Below are positions 32,282 through 41,169 of a stretch of DNA of 64,000 nt, one piece after another. Where the stretch lies: NCBI GenBank assembly GCA_017308515.1, contig JAFKEN010000012.1, forward strand, positions 1 to 64,000. The letters run 5' to 3'. The notes under the pieces were generated by a model. That model saw only the letters and a program-made list of their open reading frames with translations, was not told the origin of the DNA and did not search any database. The position numbers and the translations under genes are program-made. Source of the stretch: Actinomycetales bacterium. Lineage in GTDB: Bacteria; Actinomycetota; Actinomycetes; Actinomycetales; Microbacteriaceae. Within the stretch, counting starts at the first letter, position 1; each line of letters begins with the position of its first letter.

Positions 32282-33222
32282 CAGGTCTCTCCCTCCGGAG
32301 CGTCGGTCGGCCGGTCGCCGAGCTGGGCGACGGCGAAATCCCACGGATCGGTGCGCAGCTCGCTCACCGTGACCGTCACCTCGGGCAGCGCCTCGCGCAG
32401 CTGGGCGGCGGCCGCGTCGAGCCACAGCCACTCGGACGCCCAGTGCGAGGTGTCGACGAGCGCGGGCGTCGCGTACAGGTCGCCCCGGGCCTCGTCAGCG
32501 CGGGCTGGGGCGTCGCGGGTTCGGCCGTCGCGGGACTGCGCGCTTCGGTTCTCGGCGGCGAGGAGCGCGGCCTCGCGGGCCTCCGAGGCGGGGTGATGGC
32601 GCAGGTCGCTCGTGACGTAGGCGTCGGCGGCGACCACGTCGGGATGCGCGAGCAGCGAGTCACCGGCGCCCGCGCACACGGCGACCGTCGCGATCGGCTG
32701 CTCCCAGTCCCCCGCCACCCGCACGCCGCCCGCGGTCGCGGGCAGCACGGCGGCGACGGCGCGCGCGAGACGGCCGAGGGTGGTCGGGGCGGCGAGGCGG
32801 CCGACCCGGCCGAGACCGAGATCCGGCGCGTCGGCGAGCGGGCTGAGCGGGCGGGCGTCGACGAGTCCGAGGCGGTCGGCGAGCACCGCGGAGGTGCCGG
32901 CGGCCACCACATCGGCGTTGGTGTGGGCGGCGAGGAGGGCCGAACCGCCGCGCAGCAGACGGCCGATGACGGCGCCCTTGGCGCGATCCTCGGCGACGCT
33001 CGTGACGCCGCGCAGCAGCAGCGGGTGGTGGGCGATGAGCAGCTCGGCGCCGAGCTCGAGGGTCTCGTCGACGACCGCGAGGGTCGGGTCGACGGCGAGG
33101 TGGATGCGCGTCACCTCGGCCGCGGGATCGCCGGCGAGGAATCCGGGGGCGTCCCACGCCTCGGCGCCGGAGAGCGGCCAGAGGCGCTCCGTGACGGCGA
33201 CGACGTCGGCGAGGCGGGGCAC
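32281..33222 (-). CDS. Nif3-like dinuclear metal centre protein (GTP cyclohydrolase I type 2 homologue)
   Basis: This 313-residue protein carries metal-binding motifs ELLIAHHPLLLRGV, LLAAHTNADVV, YVTSDLRHHPASEA and LVDTSHWASEW. The C-terminal domain contains an insert (NRSAQSRDGRTRDAPARADE). Members form hexameric toroids, and the biochemical role is unproven. The GTG start at 33222 is supported by TAGACT six bases upstream, which overlaps the stop codon of the permease gene. It is the first gene of the pair with the zinc-ribbon protein, upstream of rnpB. Confidence 0.88.
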   Translation of the reverse strand: MPRLADVVAVTERLWPLSGAEAWDAPGFLAGDPAAEVTRIHLAVDPTLAVVDETLELGAELLIAHHPLLLRGVTSVAEDRAKGAVIGRLLRGGSALLAAHTNADVVAAGTSAVLADRLGLVDARPLSPLADAPDLGLGRVGRLAAPTTLGRLARAVAAVLPATAGGVRVAGDWEQPIATVAVCAGAGDSLLAHPDVVAADAYVTSDLRHHPASEAREAALLAAENRSAQSRDGRTRDAPARADEARGDLYATPALVDTSHWASEWLWLDAAAAQLREALPEVTVTVSELRTDPWDFAVAQLGDRPTDAPEGET

Positions 33223-33231
33223 GGCTCCAGT

Positions 33232-36200
33232 CTAGGAGCGGCGCGGGCCGGGAGCGTCGGGGGGGGCGTCGCCGGGGGCGCCGGGGGCGCCGGGGGCAGC
33301 GTCGCCGTCACCGCCCCCGGCCTCCGACGCGTCGAGGTCGGGCAGCGGCGGCAGGGTGATCGGGCGCGACGGCGGGCCCGACGCCACCGCGACCAGCTGC
33401 TCGAAGGAGAGCTGCACCGGATCCGCCGGCGCAGCACCCGGCACCGCCGACCCGATGGGCGCCGCACGCCCCGGGGTCGCCGCGGGCGGCATCCGGTCGG
33501 CCTCCGAGAATTCGGGCGCCTCGACCATGCGCGGCGCATCCGGCGCGTCGGGAACGGGCGCGCCGAGTGCGTCGCCGAAGAAGCCGTCGGCGGTCGCGAT
33601 GCTCGTCGAGCCGGTGCGGCGGGGGCCGGGGGGCTCCTCGTTCGCGTCGAGATCCGGATCGCGGTCCCGCTCGGCATCGCGGTCGCGGTCACGGCCGCGG
33701 GCTCGGTCGCCGCCGCGGCCGCCCTCGCGGACGACGGGGGCCACCACGGCGGCCGCGGCGTCGTCGGGCGGCAGCTCGTCCTCGAAGAGGATCCCGCTGC
33801 GCCGCTCCTGCGCGCGGATCGCGGGGATGCCCGCGACGATCGGCACGAGCAGTCCGAGCGCGAGCGCGACCAGCACGCCCGCGTCGCTCTGCCGCAGCGC
33901 GTCGGACGCGTCGGAGGCATCCAGGGGCAGCAGCGACCACAGGTAGCCCTGCCAGTCGAGACCCGGCTGACTCGCCGTCGTGAACCCGAAGCCGACCGCC
34001 GAGGCGAGCAGCAGCGCGAGCAGGTTGACGACGCGCACCGCCGGGTACACGCCGCCGGGCCGCAGCAGGGACTCGGCGTGCAGCGGCCGCACCCGGATCA
34101 TCGCCTCCGCCGCGAAGAGCCCCGCCCACGCGGCGACCGGCACCGCGATCGTGACCGCCATCTCGGTCAGCAGCACGGCCGCGTCGCCGAGCAGCAGCGC
34201 GATCCCGCTCGCGACGAGGGCCGCGAGCAGGGCGGTGACGAGCACGAGCAGCCCGCGTCGTGCGCGCAGCCCGAGCGACGCGATCGCGAACGCGCCCGAA
34301 TAGACGCTGAGGATCGCGCCCGACAGCAGCGGGATCCCCGCCGCCAGCATGACGGGCGCCGGGTACCACAGCGGCAGCAGGCTCGCGACCGCGGCGAGCG
34401 GGTCGCTCGTGAGCCGACTGGCGAACTGCGCATCGGAGGCGGCGAGCACCGCGCCCCAGGAGACGAGCGCGAACGCGGGCAGGGTGGCGCCGAACGTCGA
34501 CCACAGCATCGTGGATCCGCCCCAGCTCTGCGGGCGCTGGTACCGGGCGAGATCGCTCGAGCTGTGCACCCACGCGAGCCCGACGACGCTGAAGACCAGC
34601 ACGGCGCCGCCGAGCACGAGCGCCCACGGACCGTCGGGGATCGTCAGGGCGGTCGCGAGCGAGGCCTTCGGGAACGTGAGCACGATCGTGCCGGCCACGA
34701 GCACGAGGGCGGCGATCGTCAGCACGAGCTGCAGGCGCACGATGAGGCCGTAGCCGAGGGTGCCGACCACGACGACGATGACCGCCCCTCCGAGGAGGGC
34801 GATCGAGGTCCAGAGCTGCTCGCTGAGACCCGCGTCGAGGCCGGAGAGGTGCAGCACGTGGGCGACGCCCGTGGCGAGCAGCCACAGCAGCACGGCCGCG
34901 AAGAACAGCCGGCTGAGCACGGCGAGGCCGGCGGGCAGCAGGTTGCCGTAGTGGCCGAAGGTCGCGCGGCTGACGACGAGCGTGGGCTGGCCGCTGCCGC
35001 GGCCGGCGAGCGTGCCGAGGCCGAGCGGCAGGAAGCTCAGCGCGACGCCGATGAGGGTCGCGACGATCGCCTGGCGCAGGCTCATGCCGCGCGACAGCAG
35101 CAGGGCTCCGAGCGCGACGCTCACGAGCGAGGCGTTCGGGGCGAACCAGAGCCAGAACATGCGCACCGAGCGGCCGGCCCGCAGGTCGAGCGGAGTCGGC
35201 TCGAGCTCGGGGCGCTCGGGGCGGAGGGCGGGAGGCGTGCGGGGGCGGACGGCCGGGTCGTCGCCCTCGCGCGAGGCGCCGGCGGCGAGCGGGTCGCGGT
35301 CGTCGGCGGCGTCGATCGGAGCGAGCTCGTCGGCGCCGGACGCGGGCGCGGATGCGGCCGCCGGTGCGGCGATCGGCTCGGCGACCGCGATCACGCCCGA
35401 CGGCGCCGTGTCGGTCGTGTCGGGTTCGTCGGCGAGGGCGGGGATGAGCACCTGGCCGGTCAGCGGATCCACCGGCGGCAGCGCGGCGGGCGGCCCGCCC
35501 GGCGGGGCCATCGCCGCGAGCGCGGCCGGACCGGAGGGCGGCGGCGGCGCGCCGAGCATCGGCGGCTCGACGAGATCAGGCGCGGCGGGCGGCGGGGCGT
35601 CGCGCGGCACCGGGGGCGGGGGAACCTCCTCGCGCAGCCGTGTCGTCGGGCCGCCGACGACCGTCGGCACCTCGCCGGTGCGGGCGGGGCGCGGCACCGA
35701 GGCGAGCGGATCCGGGTCGGGCGGGGGCGCCGGCTCCTCGAGCCCGGCGTCGGTCAAGTCGCGCGCGAGCGGGATGTCGGGCTCGGGTGCCTCGATCGGT
35801 CGCGAGGGCGGCGCGCCGAGGCTCGGCGGCACGATCACGGTCGGCTCGAGAGAGACGCGCTCGGGCGCGGCGGGGGCCGGGTCGACCGAGCCCGTGGCCG
35901 CGCGACCGGCGGCACGACGCGAGAGCTCCTGCTGGAGACGTTCGATCGCCTCGGCGGTGGTGAGGGCATCCGCTTCGCCGCCGAGGTGCCGCTGGAACTC
36001 GGTGCTCCACGCGGGGTGATCGGCGTCGGGCGTCTCAGAGGCGGTGGGTCCCGCGGGCGCATCGGGCGCGGGGGCCGCGGCGGGCGCGGCGGAGCCCGAG
36101 GTCTCGCCGCCCCAGACCGGCGGCAGCGGTGCCGCACCCCCCGGTCGTTCGCCCGCGTCGATGTGCTCGACGGGCGCCGCGACGTCGGGCATCGTGACGC

Positions 36201-36453
36201 CCGGCCGCGACTCGAGCGGAACCTCGCTCGCCGGGAACGTCGGGATCGTGATCGGGCCGGTCAGACGCAGGTCGGCCTCGAGCGCGGCCGCGAGCGCGTC
36301 ATCGTCGGTGTAGTCGTTGGCGGGCGGCCCGGCCGGAGCGGGCGGGGGGAGGAAGTTCGAGCGCCGCGGGCCGCTCGTCGCGGCGTCGTCGGTCCCCGAT
36401 CCCGCGCCCGGACCCTCGGTGTCCGGGGCGTCGTCGTCGGGAACCACCGCCAT
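33232..36453 (-). CDS. NCS1-family permease with very long disordered N-terminus
   Basis: The protein has 1073 residues. The first 415 or so are Pro/Ala/Glu/Asp-rich low complexity with no domain. A membrane domain then starts at RSVRMFWLWFAPNASLVSVA with about 12 segments (SRATFGHYGNLLPAGLAVL, DLARYQRPQSWGGSTMLWS), typical of the cytosine/purine permease family. A further disordered tail of about 160 residues is charged and Pro/Gly-rich. TACACT lies six bases before ATG 36453. The transported nucleobase or vitamin is unknown, and the tails suggest cytoplasmic interactions. The region downstream of the membrane part has Arg/Asp repeats. Confidence 0.85.
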   Translation of the reverse strand: MAVVPDDDAPDTEGPGAGSGTDDAATSGPRRSNFLPPPAPAGPPANDYTDDDALAAALEADLRLTGPITIPTFPASEVPLESRPGVTMPDVAAPVEHIDAGERPGGAAPLPPVWGGETSGSAAPAAAPAPDAPAGPTASETPDADHPAWSTEFQRHLGGEADALTTAEAIERLQQELSRRAAGRAATGSVDPAPAAPERVSLEPTVIVPPSLGAPPSRPIEAPEPDIPLARDLTDAGLEEPAPPPDPDPLASVPRPARTGEVPTVVGGPTTRLREEVPPPPVPRDAPPPAAPDLVEPPMLGAPPPPSGPAALAAMAPPGGPPAALPPVDPLTGQVLIPALADEPDTTDTAPSGVIAVAEPIAAPAAASAPASGADELAPIDAADDRDPLAAGASREGDDPAVRPRTPPALRPERPELEPTPLDLRAGRSVRMFWLWFAPNASLVSVALGALLLSRGMSLRQAIVATLIGVALSFLPLGLGTLAGRGSGQPTLVVSRATFGHYGNLLPAGLAVLSRLFFAAVLLWLLATGVAHVLHLSGLDAGLSEQLWTSIALLGGAVIVVVVGTLGYGLIVRLQLVLTIAALVLVAGTIVLTFPKASLATALTIPDGPWALVLGGAVLVFSVVGLAWVHSSSDLARYQRPQSWGGSTMLWSTFGATLPAFALVSWGAVLAASDAQFASRLTSDPLAAVASLLPLWYPAPVMLAAGIPLLSGAILSVYSGAFAIASLGLRARRGLLVLVTALLAALVASGIALLLGDAAVLLTEMAVTIAVPVAAWAGLFAAEAMIRVRPLHAESLLRPGGVYPAVRVVNLLALLLASAVGFGFTTASQPGLDWQGYLWSLLPLDASDASDALRQSDAGVLVALALGLLVPIVAGIPAIRAQERRSGILFEDELPPDDAAAAVVAPVVREGGRGGDRARGRDRDRDAERDRDPDLDANEEPPGPRRTGSTSIATADGFFGDALGAPVPDAPDAPRMVEAPEFSEADRMPPAATPGRAAPIGSAVPGAAPADPVQLSFEQLVAVASGPPSRPITLPPLPDLDASEAGGGDGDAAPGAPGAPGDAPPDAPGPRRS

Positions 36454-36536
36454 GGCGCCAGTGTATTGAGGCCCCTCCCGCCCACGTGCGAGGCCCGCGG
36501 TGCGCCGCCGCGAGTCGGAACGGGTGCCGCCGGAAG

Positions 36537-37676
36537 TCAGGGCAGCGGCTCACGGGGCACGCGGCGACGGCCCGTGAAGAGCACCGCGAGCCCGACGAGC
36601 ACGAGCGCGAGACCCGACCATCCGAGCGGCGACAGCCTCTCGCCGACGACCGTCACCGCGAGCAGCGTCGCGAGCACCGGCTCGAGCAGGGTGATCACGG
36701 TGGCGGTGCTGCCCGGCACGGTGCGCAGGCCGACGCCGAACAGCAGGTAGGCGAGCAGCGTCGGCCCGATCGCCAGGTACGCGGCGATGCCGACCGTCGT
36801 CGGGCTCTGCAGCAGCGGCGCCCCGAGGATCACGAGCACCGGCAGCAGGAGAACCGCACCGAGGCCGAACATCGCCCCCATCACGCCGCTCGAGCCGCCG
36901 CCCGGCGCCGCACCGCCGCCGGCCGCGGCACCGCCGCGGGTTCGCGCACTCGCCGCACCCGCTCCGCCCGACGCCGCGCCGACGGCGCCCGCCGCGCGCG
37001 CTCCGGCCGACGCCGCGCCAGCGGCGCCCGCCGCGCCCGCTCCGCCCGCCGCACCCGCCGCCGCGTGCTCGCGGATTGCCCGCCCCGACGCGACCGTGTA
37101 CAGCGCGTACGCCGCGCCCGCCAGCAGCGCGATCGCGACCCCGACGACGCGCTCGGTCACCGGGTCGAGTCCGGGGAACGGCGTCGCCGACGCCACGAGC
37201 GGCGTCGACGCCGAGGCGCCGTGGGCGCCGACGACGTCAGCCGCGCGGCCCAGCGCGAGCAGCACGATGCCGCCGACCGCGAGGGCCGTGGCGAGCGCCC
37301 AGCGCGGGGAGAGCGGGCGGCGCTCGGTGATCCACTCGATGAGGGCCGCGAAGACGGGGCCCGAGCCGAGCGCGACGACGTTGCCGACCGCGACGCCGGC
37401 GAGCTGCATGCCGGTGTAGAAGGCGAGCGGGTAGACGAACACCCCGACGGCGCCGAGCGCCACCCAGCGCCGGGCGACCGGATCGCGCAGCACCCGCAGC
37501 GCGCGCCGCGCCGTCACGGCGAACAGCAGCAGCCCACCGACTCCCATCGTCGACGCGCCGACCGCGAGCGGGCTGACGTCGGCGGGCAGGAAGCTCGCGG
37601 CCGTTCCCGTGGTGCCCCAGAACAGGCACGCGGCCACGATCGCGAGCACGCCGGTGGGCGACATGCGGGTCGGCAC
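36537..37676 (-). CDS. EamA/DMT-family transporter with Ala/Gly-rich insert
   Basis: This 379-residue protein has ten membrane segments in two EamA repeats (VLAIVAACLFWGTTGTAASF, GLAVLFTG). The two halves are separated by about 60 residues of almost pure Ala and Gly with a few Arg and Ser (roughly 200-260). The family exports metabolites such as amino acids or nucleosides. The start is GTG 37676 or, less likely, ATG 37664. The Ala/Gly insert is cytoplasmic or a loop, and may come from slippage of GCC/GGC-rich DNA. Confidence 0.85.
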   Translation of the reverse strand: MPTRMSPTGVLAIVAACLFWGTTGTAASFLPADVSPLAVGASTMGVGGLLLFAVTARRALRVLRDPVARRWVALGAVGVFVYPLAFYTGMQLAGVAVGNVVALGSGPVFAALIEWITERRPLSPRWALATALAVGGIVLLALGRAADVVGAHGASASTPLVASATPFPGLDPVTERVVGVAIALLAGAAYALYTVASGRAIREHAAAGAAGGAGAAGAAGAASAGARAAGAVGAASGGAGAASARTRGGAAAGGGAAPGGGSSGVMGAMFGLGAVLLLPVLVILGAPLLQSPTTVGIAAYLAIGPTLLAYLLFGVGLRTVPGSTATVITLLEPVLATLLAVTVVGERLSPLGWSGLALVLVGLAVLFTGRRRVPREPLP

Positions 37677-37778
37677 GGGCGGGCTCCTCGGGGACGGCGG
37701 CGCGACGGACGGAGGTCGGCGAGCCGTTCAGGCTATCGCGGTGCGGGGTCGGGGCCGATGCGCGCCTACGCTGACGCC

Positions 37779-38624
37779 ATGGCGACGAAGTCATCCCCGG
37801 CGCGGACGCCCGCCGGGGGAACGCGGTCCTCGGCTGGGCAAGAGTCCTCGGCTGGGCAGAAGTCCTCGGGTGGGCAGACATCCTCGGGTGGGCAGAAGTC
37901 CTCGCGCGGGGAGAAGTCCTCGCGCGGGGAGAACGCCCCCGGCCCCGCGGAGGCGCGCCGCCAGGCGGAACACCGCTGGCCGGTCGCGATCGCGCTCATC
38001 GTCGGGCTCGGCCTCTACGTCACGCTGCCCAGCGCCGTGGATGCCCCGCTGCGCTGGGTGGTGGCCGGCGTGATCCTGCTGGGCTTCGTTCCCCTCGTCG
38101 TGTTCAACCCGCGGCGCCTCGAGCGGGAGACGCGGCTCAGCCGCCTCGCGTCCTCGGCGATCGGGCTGACCCTCCTGGCCGCGAACAGCGTCTCGCTCGG
38201 GCGGCTCATCGTGCAGCTGCTGACCGACACCACGAGCGGCCCGCTGCTGCTGCTCGGCGTGCTGCAGGTGTGGATCACGCAGATCATCGCGTTCGCCCTC
38301 ATCTTCTGGGAGATCGACCGCGGCGGCCCGGTCGCGCGGCGGATGTGCGCCCGTGACGAGTTGCCCCCCGCCGACTTCCGCTTCCCGCAGGACGAGGACC
38401 ACGACGCGATCGACGAGGTCGCGGTGCGCTCCTCGCGACAGGACGACTGGCGGCCCGCGTTCCTCGACTACCTGTACTTCTCGGCGACCAACTCGATGGC
38501 CTTCAGCCCGACCGACACGATGCCGCTGTCGCACCGGGCGAAGGCGCTCATGCTCGCCGAGTCGTTCATCGCCTACGTGGTGCTCGCGCTCGTGATCGCG
38601 CGCGCGGTGAGCCTGCTCGGCTGA
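37779..38624 (+). CDS. DUF1345 membrane protein with repeated N-terminus
   Basis: This 281-residue protein has an N-terminal segment with six copies of a six-residue repeat of the form SS-x-G-(Q/E)-(K/T/E), encoded by 18-bp tandem DNA repeats. Four membrane segments follow, and the conserved DUF1345 region FLDYLYFSATNSMAFSPTDTMPLSHR, which resembles a pore loop, ends the protein. TACGCT lies six bases before ATG 37779. Function is unknown; the signature hints at an ion-channel-like fold. Confidence 0.85.
   Translation: MATKSSPARTPAGGTRSSAGQESSAGQKSSGGQTSSGGQKSSRGEKSSRGENAPGPAEARRQAEHRWPVAIALIVGLGLYVTLPSAVDAPLRWVVAGVILLGFVPLVVFNPRRLERETRLSRLASSAIGLTLLAANSVSLGRLIVQLLTDTTSGPLLLLGVLQVWITQIIAFALIFWEIDRGGPVARRMCARDELPPADFRFPQDEDHDAIDEVAVRSSRQDDWRPAFLDYLYFSATNSMAFSPTDTMPLSHRAKALMLAESFIAYVVLALVIARAVSLLG
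37827..37934 (+). repeat. six 18-bp tandem repeats inside the DUF1345 gene
   Basis: Units begin TCCTCG at 37827, 37845, 37863, 37881, 37899 and 37917. Copies diverge by a few bases (GGCTGGGCA, GGGTGGGCA, CGCGGGGAG), and the repeat length keeps the frame open. Copy number is likely to vary between strains. Confidence 0.8.
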
Positions 38625-38715
38625 GACGCGCCCACCTGGCAATGCCCTGGGCGTCGCCGGGCACGCGGGTGGGAATGCCGGCAGGCGCCCGCGCGATCGG
38701 GTGGAGTAGCGGATC

Positions 38716-38916
38716 ATGCCTTCCCTCTCACCGACCCCGTCCGACAGCGACCCCGCGGAACACCGCGAGCCCGTCAGCCCCGGCAGCACCGCCGTGCGGC
38801 CCGGCACGGGCGGCGCGGATCCGTGGGTGCCCGCCGAGATCCGCCCGCGGGTGCAGCGCAGCCCCGCGGCGCGCGCGTACCTCGGGTACCCGGTCGGTGG
38901 CGCGCGGCTCGACTGA
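38716..38916 (+). CDS. small hypothetical protein upstream of tRNA-Val
   Basis: This 66-residue protein is Pro/Ser/Asp-rich at its start and ends with DPWVPAEIRPRV, ARAYLGYPVGGARLD. It has no recognisable domain. TAGCGG lies shortly before the ATG. The codon bias favours G/C at third positions, and the gene fits the pattern of short proteins seen elsewhere in the window. Support is moderate. Confidence 0.45.
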   Translation: MPSLSPTPSDSDPAEHREPVSPGSTAVRPGTGGADPWVPAEIRPRVQRSPAARAYLGYPVGGARLD

Positions 38917-38987
38917 CGCGGCGCCGCCCATGCGGCGCACCCGGACCGACCCGGTCGCGCCGCACGCGATCGACCCCGTCGCACCCC

Positions 38988-39054
38988 ACGCGACTGACCC
39001 GCGCACGCGACTGACCCGCGCACGCGAGTGACCCGCGCACGCGACCGACCCGGT
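38988..39054. repeat. 17-bp tandem repeat abutting the tRNA-Val 3' end
   Basis: Four units of ACGCGACTGACCCGCGC type start at 38988, 39005, 39022 and 39039, ending directly at the last base of the tRNA gene. The core CGACTGAC also resembles the stop region of the small gene at 38716-38916. Confidence 0.7.
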
Positions 39055-39126
39055 GGGCCCTGAGGGACTCGAACCCCCGACATCCTCGGTGTAAACGAGG
39101 CGCTCTACCAGCTGAGCTAAGAGCCC
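39055..39126 (-). tRNA. tRNA-Val (anticodon TAC)
   Basis: The minus strand folds into a cloverleaf of 72 nt. The acceptor arm is GGGCTCT/AGGGCCC, the D arm GCTCAGCTGGTAGAGC and the anticodon arm CCTCG-TTTACAC-CGAGG with anticodon TAC. The T arm is GGGGG-TTCGAGT-CCCTC. The anticodon decodes GTA (and other GTN by wobble). TAGCCT at 39154-39159 on the minus strand could be its -10 box. Confidence 0.97.
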
Positions 39127-39278
39127 GCGCCGAGCGAGGAGCCCGGCGCCGCCAGGCTATCGCGACGGACCCTTCGCCCTAGCGCCTCCGCCAGCAGGGG
39201 CCCGGCGCCTCAGGCGCCCGCTACCACCACGGGCCCTTCGCCCTACCCGCGGCCCGCCCGCTGCGCGAGGCTGGCCGC

Positions 39279-40229
39279 ATGAACTCCGCCGAGAACTCGA
39301 AGCTCGCCGTCGTCGGGGCCGGGAGCGTCGGCTCCTCCCTCGCCTACGCCGCCCTCATCCGCCAGAGCGCGCGCGAGATCGTGCTCTACGACATCGACGA
39401 GCCGAAGGTGCGCGCCGAGGTGCTCGACCTCGCGCACGGCACCCAGTTCACCGGCGGATCCCACGTGTCGGGAGGCGCCGACATCGCCGCGATCGCCGGC
39501 GCCGACGTGGTGGTCATCACCGCGGGCGCGAAGCAGCGGCCCGGACAGTCGCGCCTCGATCTGGCGGGGGCGAACGCGGCGATCCTCGAGCGGATGCTGC
39601 CCTCGCTGCTCGAGCGGGCGCCCGACGCCGTCTACGTGCTGGTCACCAACCCGTGCGACGTGCTGACGGTGCTCGCGCAGCGGATCACGGGGCTGCGGCC
39701 GAACCGCATCTTCAGCTCCGGTACGGTGCTCGACTCGAGCCGGCTGCGCTGGCTGCTCGCGGAGCGGCTCGGAGTGTCGACCTCGAACGTGCACGCGATG
39801 ATCGTCGGCGAGCACGGCGACAGCGAGTTCCCGCTCTGGTCGCAGGCGTCGATCGGGGCGATCCCGCTCGCGCAGTGGCACGGGCGCGGGCGTCCGGCGT
39901 TCACGCCGGAGGAGCTCGACGAGCTCGCCGACCAGGTCGCGCACGCCGCCTACGAGGTGATCGCCGGCAAGGGCGCGACGAACTACGCGATCGGGCTCGC
40001 AGGGGCGCGGATCGTGGAGGCGATCCTGCGCGACGAGAACACGATTCTGCCGGTGAGCACCGTGCTCGAGGACTACCACGGGGTCAGCGGGGTGGCGCTG
40101 TCGGTGCCGACGATCGTGAACCGACACGGCGCCGATCGCGTGCTCGACGTGCCCTTCAGCGACGACGAGCAGGCGCGCTTCGAGCACTCGGCGGCGGTGC
40201 TGCGGGAGTCGGTCGCGGCGTTCGCCTGA
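39279..40229 (+). CDS. ldh: L-lactate dehydrogenase
   Basis: This 316-residue protein has the NAD-binding motif VVGAGSVGSSLAYAALI and YDIDEPK, then TAGAKQRPGQSRLDL (substrate Arg loop), VTNPCDVLT and the catalytic GEHGDSEFPLWS. It interconverts pyruvate and L-lactate with NADH in the cytoplasm. Length matches LDH, and the GxxRL-type loop (Gln-Arg-Pro-Gly) favours lactate over malate dehydrogenase. The box GAGGCT lies six bases before ATG. It stands alone, with no lactate permease visible next to it. Confidence 0.93.
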   Translation: MNSAENSKLAVVGAGSVGSSLAYAALIRQSAREIVLYDIDEPKVRAEVLDLAHGTQFTGGSHVSGGADIAAIAGADVVVITAGAKQRPGQSRLDLAGANAAILERMLPSLLERAPDAVYVLVTNPCDVLTVLAQRITGLRPNRIFSSGTVLDSSRLRWLLAERLGVSTSNVHAMIVGEHGDSEFPLWSQASIGAIPLAQWHGRGRPAFTPEELDELADQVAHAAYEVIAGKGATNYAIGLAGARIVEAILRDENTILPVSTVLEDYHGVSGVALSVPTIVNRHGADRVLDVPFSDDEQARFEHSAAVLRESVAAFA

Positions 40230-40322
40230 GCGCGCTCAGCGGGCGGCACCGCACGTTCGCGCCCGCACGCCCGCGCTGAGGACCGAACTTCAGCGCTCGC
40301 GCGCCTGCTCGCGGAGGCGCGC

Positions 40323-41132
40323 CTACTCCCCCGCGAACCAGGGCGGGTGCACGCCGATCTTCGGCGGGGTGCGGTCGAGCGCCGCGTAGGCCGCGCGCAC
40401 GCGCTCGCGGGCGGGCTCGTTCGCGACGGCGAGCAGCACCACGGCGCCGAGCGGCACCGGCTCGAGCGTGAGCGCCTCGACCTCGAGGAAGTCGGGGTCG
40501 CTCGCGTGGATGCGGCGCAGGGCGGCGGTGGCGGCATCCGGCCCCTGGGCGAACCGGGTCGCGACCCCGGCCGCGTCGCCGTCGGCGAGGATCACCTCGG
40601 CCCCGAGTGCGGTCGCCGGCAGCGACAGCACGACGAATTCGCTCGCACTCGCGCGCCGCGCCGCGTCGGACCAGTGGCTGCCTGCCGCCCCCGAGCGCAG
40701 TTCGACCCACCGGCTCGCGTCGGCGCTCAGGTAGTACGCGGCGTGCGCGGCGACCGGGGCACCGTCGGGCGCGTCGGCGCTCGCGCGCAGTTCCCGGGTC
40801 GTCGCGGAGCTGACGTCGAGGTCGGGGGTCGCGCCGGGCACGATCGCGCCGTCGAGCAGCATCTGTTCGAGGTTGCGCTCGTGGGTGATGTGGAAGACGC
40901 GGCGCGAGCTGAACACGAGCGCGGGCGTCGAGCTGGTGGCGATGCTGCCGGGCCGGGTGGTCGGCGCGGTGCGGCGCGGGCGGCTCGTGGGCTCACGGCG
41001 CGCGGGGGCGCTGCGCCCGCCGCGGCTGCCGGGCCCCGAGGAGCCGCGACTCGCGCCGGACCCGCCGACGGGTTCACGCGGGGTGCAGATGTCGCACAGT
41101 TCGATGTCGAATCCGTGGATGCACTCGGCCAC
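40323..41132 (-). CDS. DarT-like (DUF4433) protein with N-terminal CxxC knuckle
   Basis: This 269-residue protein, from GTG 41132, has TACCGT six bases upstream. Residues 4-17 form a zinc-knuckle-like CIHGFDIELCDICTP. A basic/Pro-rich linker follows, then a domain with RVFHITHERNLEQMLLDGAI that resembles the N-terminus of DarT/DUF4433 enzymes. DarT toxins ADP-ribosylate thymidine in single-stranded DNA and pair with a DarG antitoxin. No macrodomain partner is next to it. The family assignment comes from the HITHERNLE motif only, so catalytic activity is uncertain. Confidence 0.6.
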   Translation of the reverse strand: MAECIHGFDIELCDICTPREPVGGSGASRGSSGPGSRGGRSAPARREPTSRPRRTAPTTRPGSIATSSTPALVFSSRRVFHITHERNLEQMLLDGAIVPGATPDLDVSSATTRELRASADAPDGAPVAAHAAYYLSADASRWVELRSGAAGSHWSDAARRASASEFVVLSLPATALGAEVILADGDAAGVATRFAQGPDAATAALRRIHASDPDFLEVEALTLEPVPLGAVVLLAVANEPARERVRAAYAALDRTPPKIGVHPPWFAGE

Positions 41133-41169
41133 GTCTCCACGGTACGGCACCCGCTGGCGGCCCGCCCGC

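Noticed and set aside
32443-36750. 1435-codon open frame on the plus strand
   Set aside because: It is antisense to the NCS1 permease and Nif3 genes, Arg/Gly/His-rich and domain-free.
37827-37934. Possible CRISPR array
   Set aside because: The 18-bp units are directly tandem with no spacers and are translated in frame inside DUF1345.
37791-39083. 430-codon minus-strand frame covering DUF1345 and the tRNA-Val region
   Set aside because: It reads through a tRNA gene and the 17-bp repeats, and is antisense to DUF1345.
39204-39218. GGCGCC-TCA-GGCGCC hairpin as terminator of tRNA-Val
   Set aside because: It lies on the 5' side of the minus-strand tRNA gene, so it cannot terminate that transcript.
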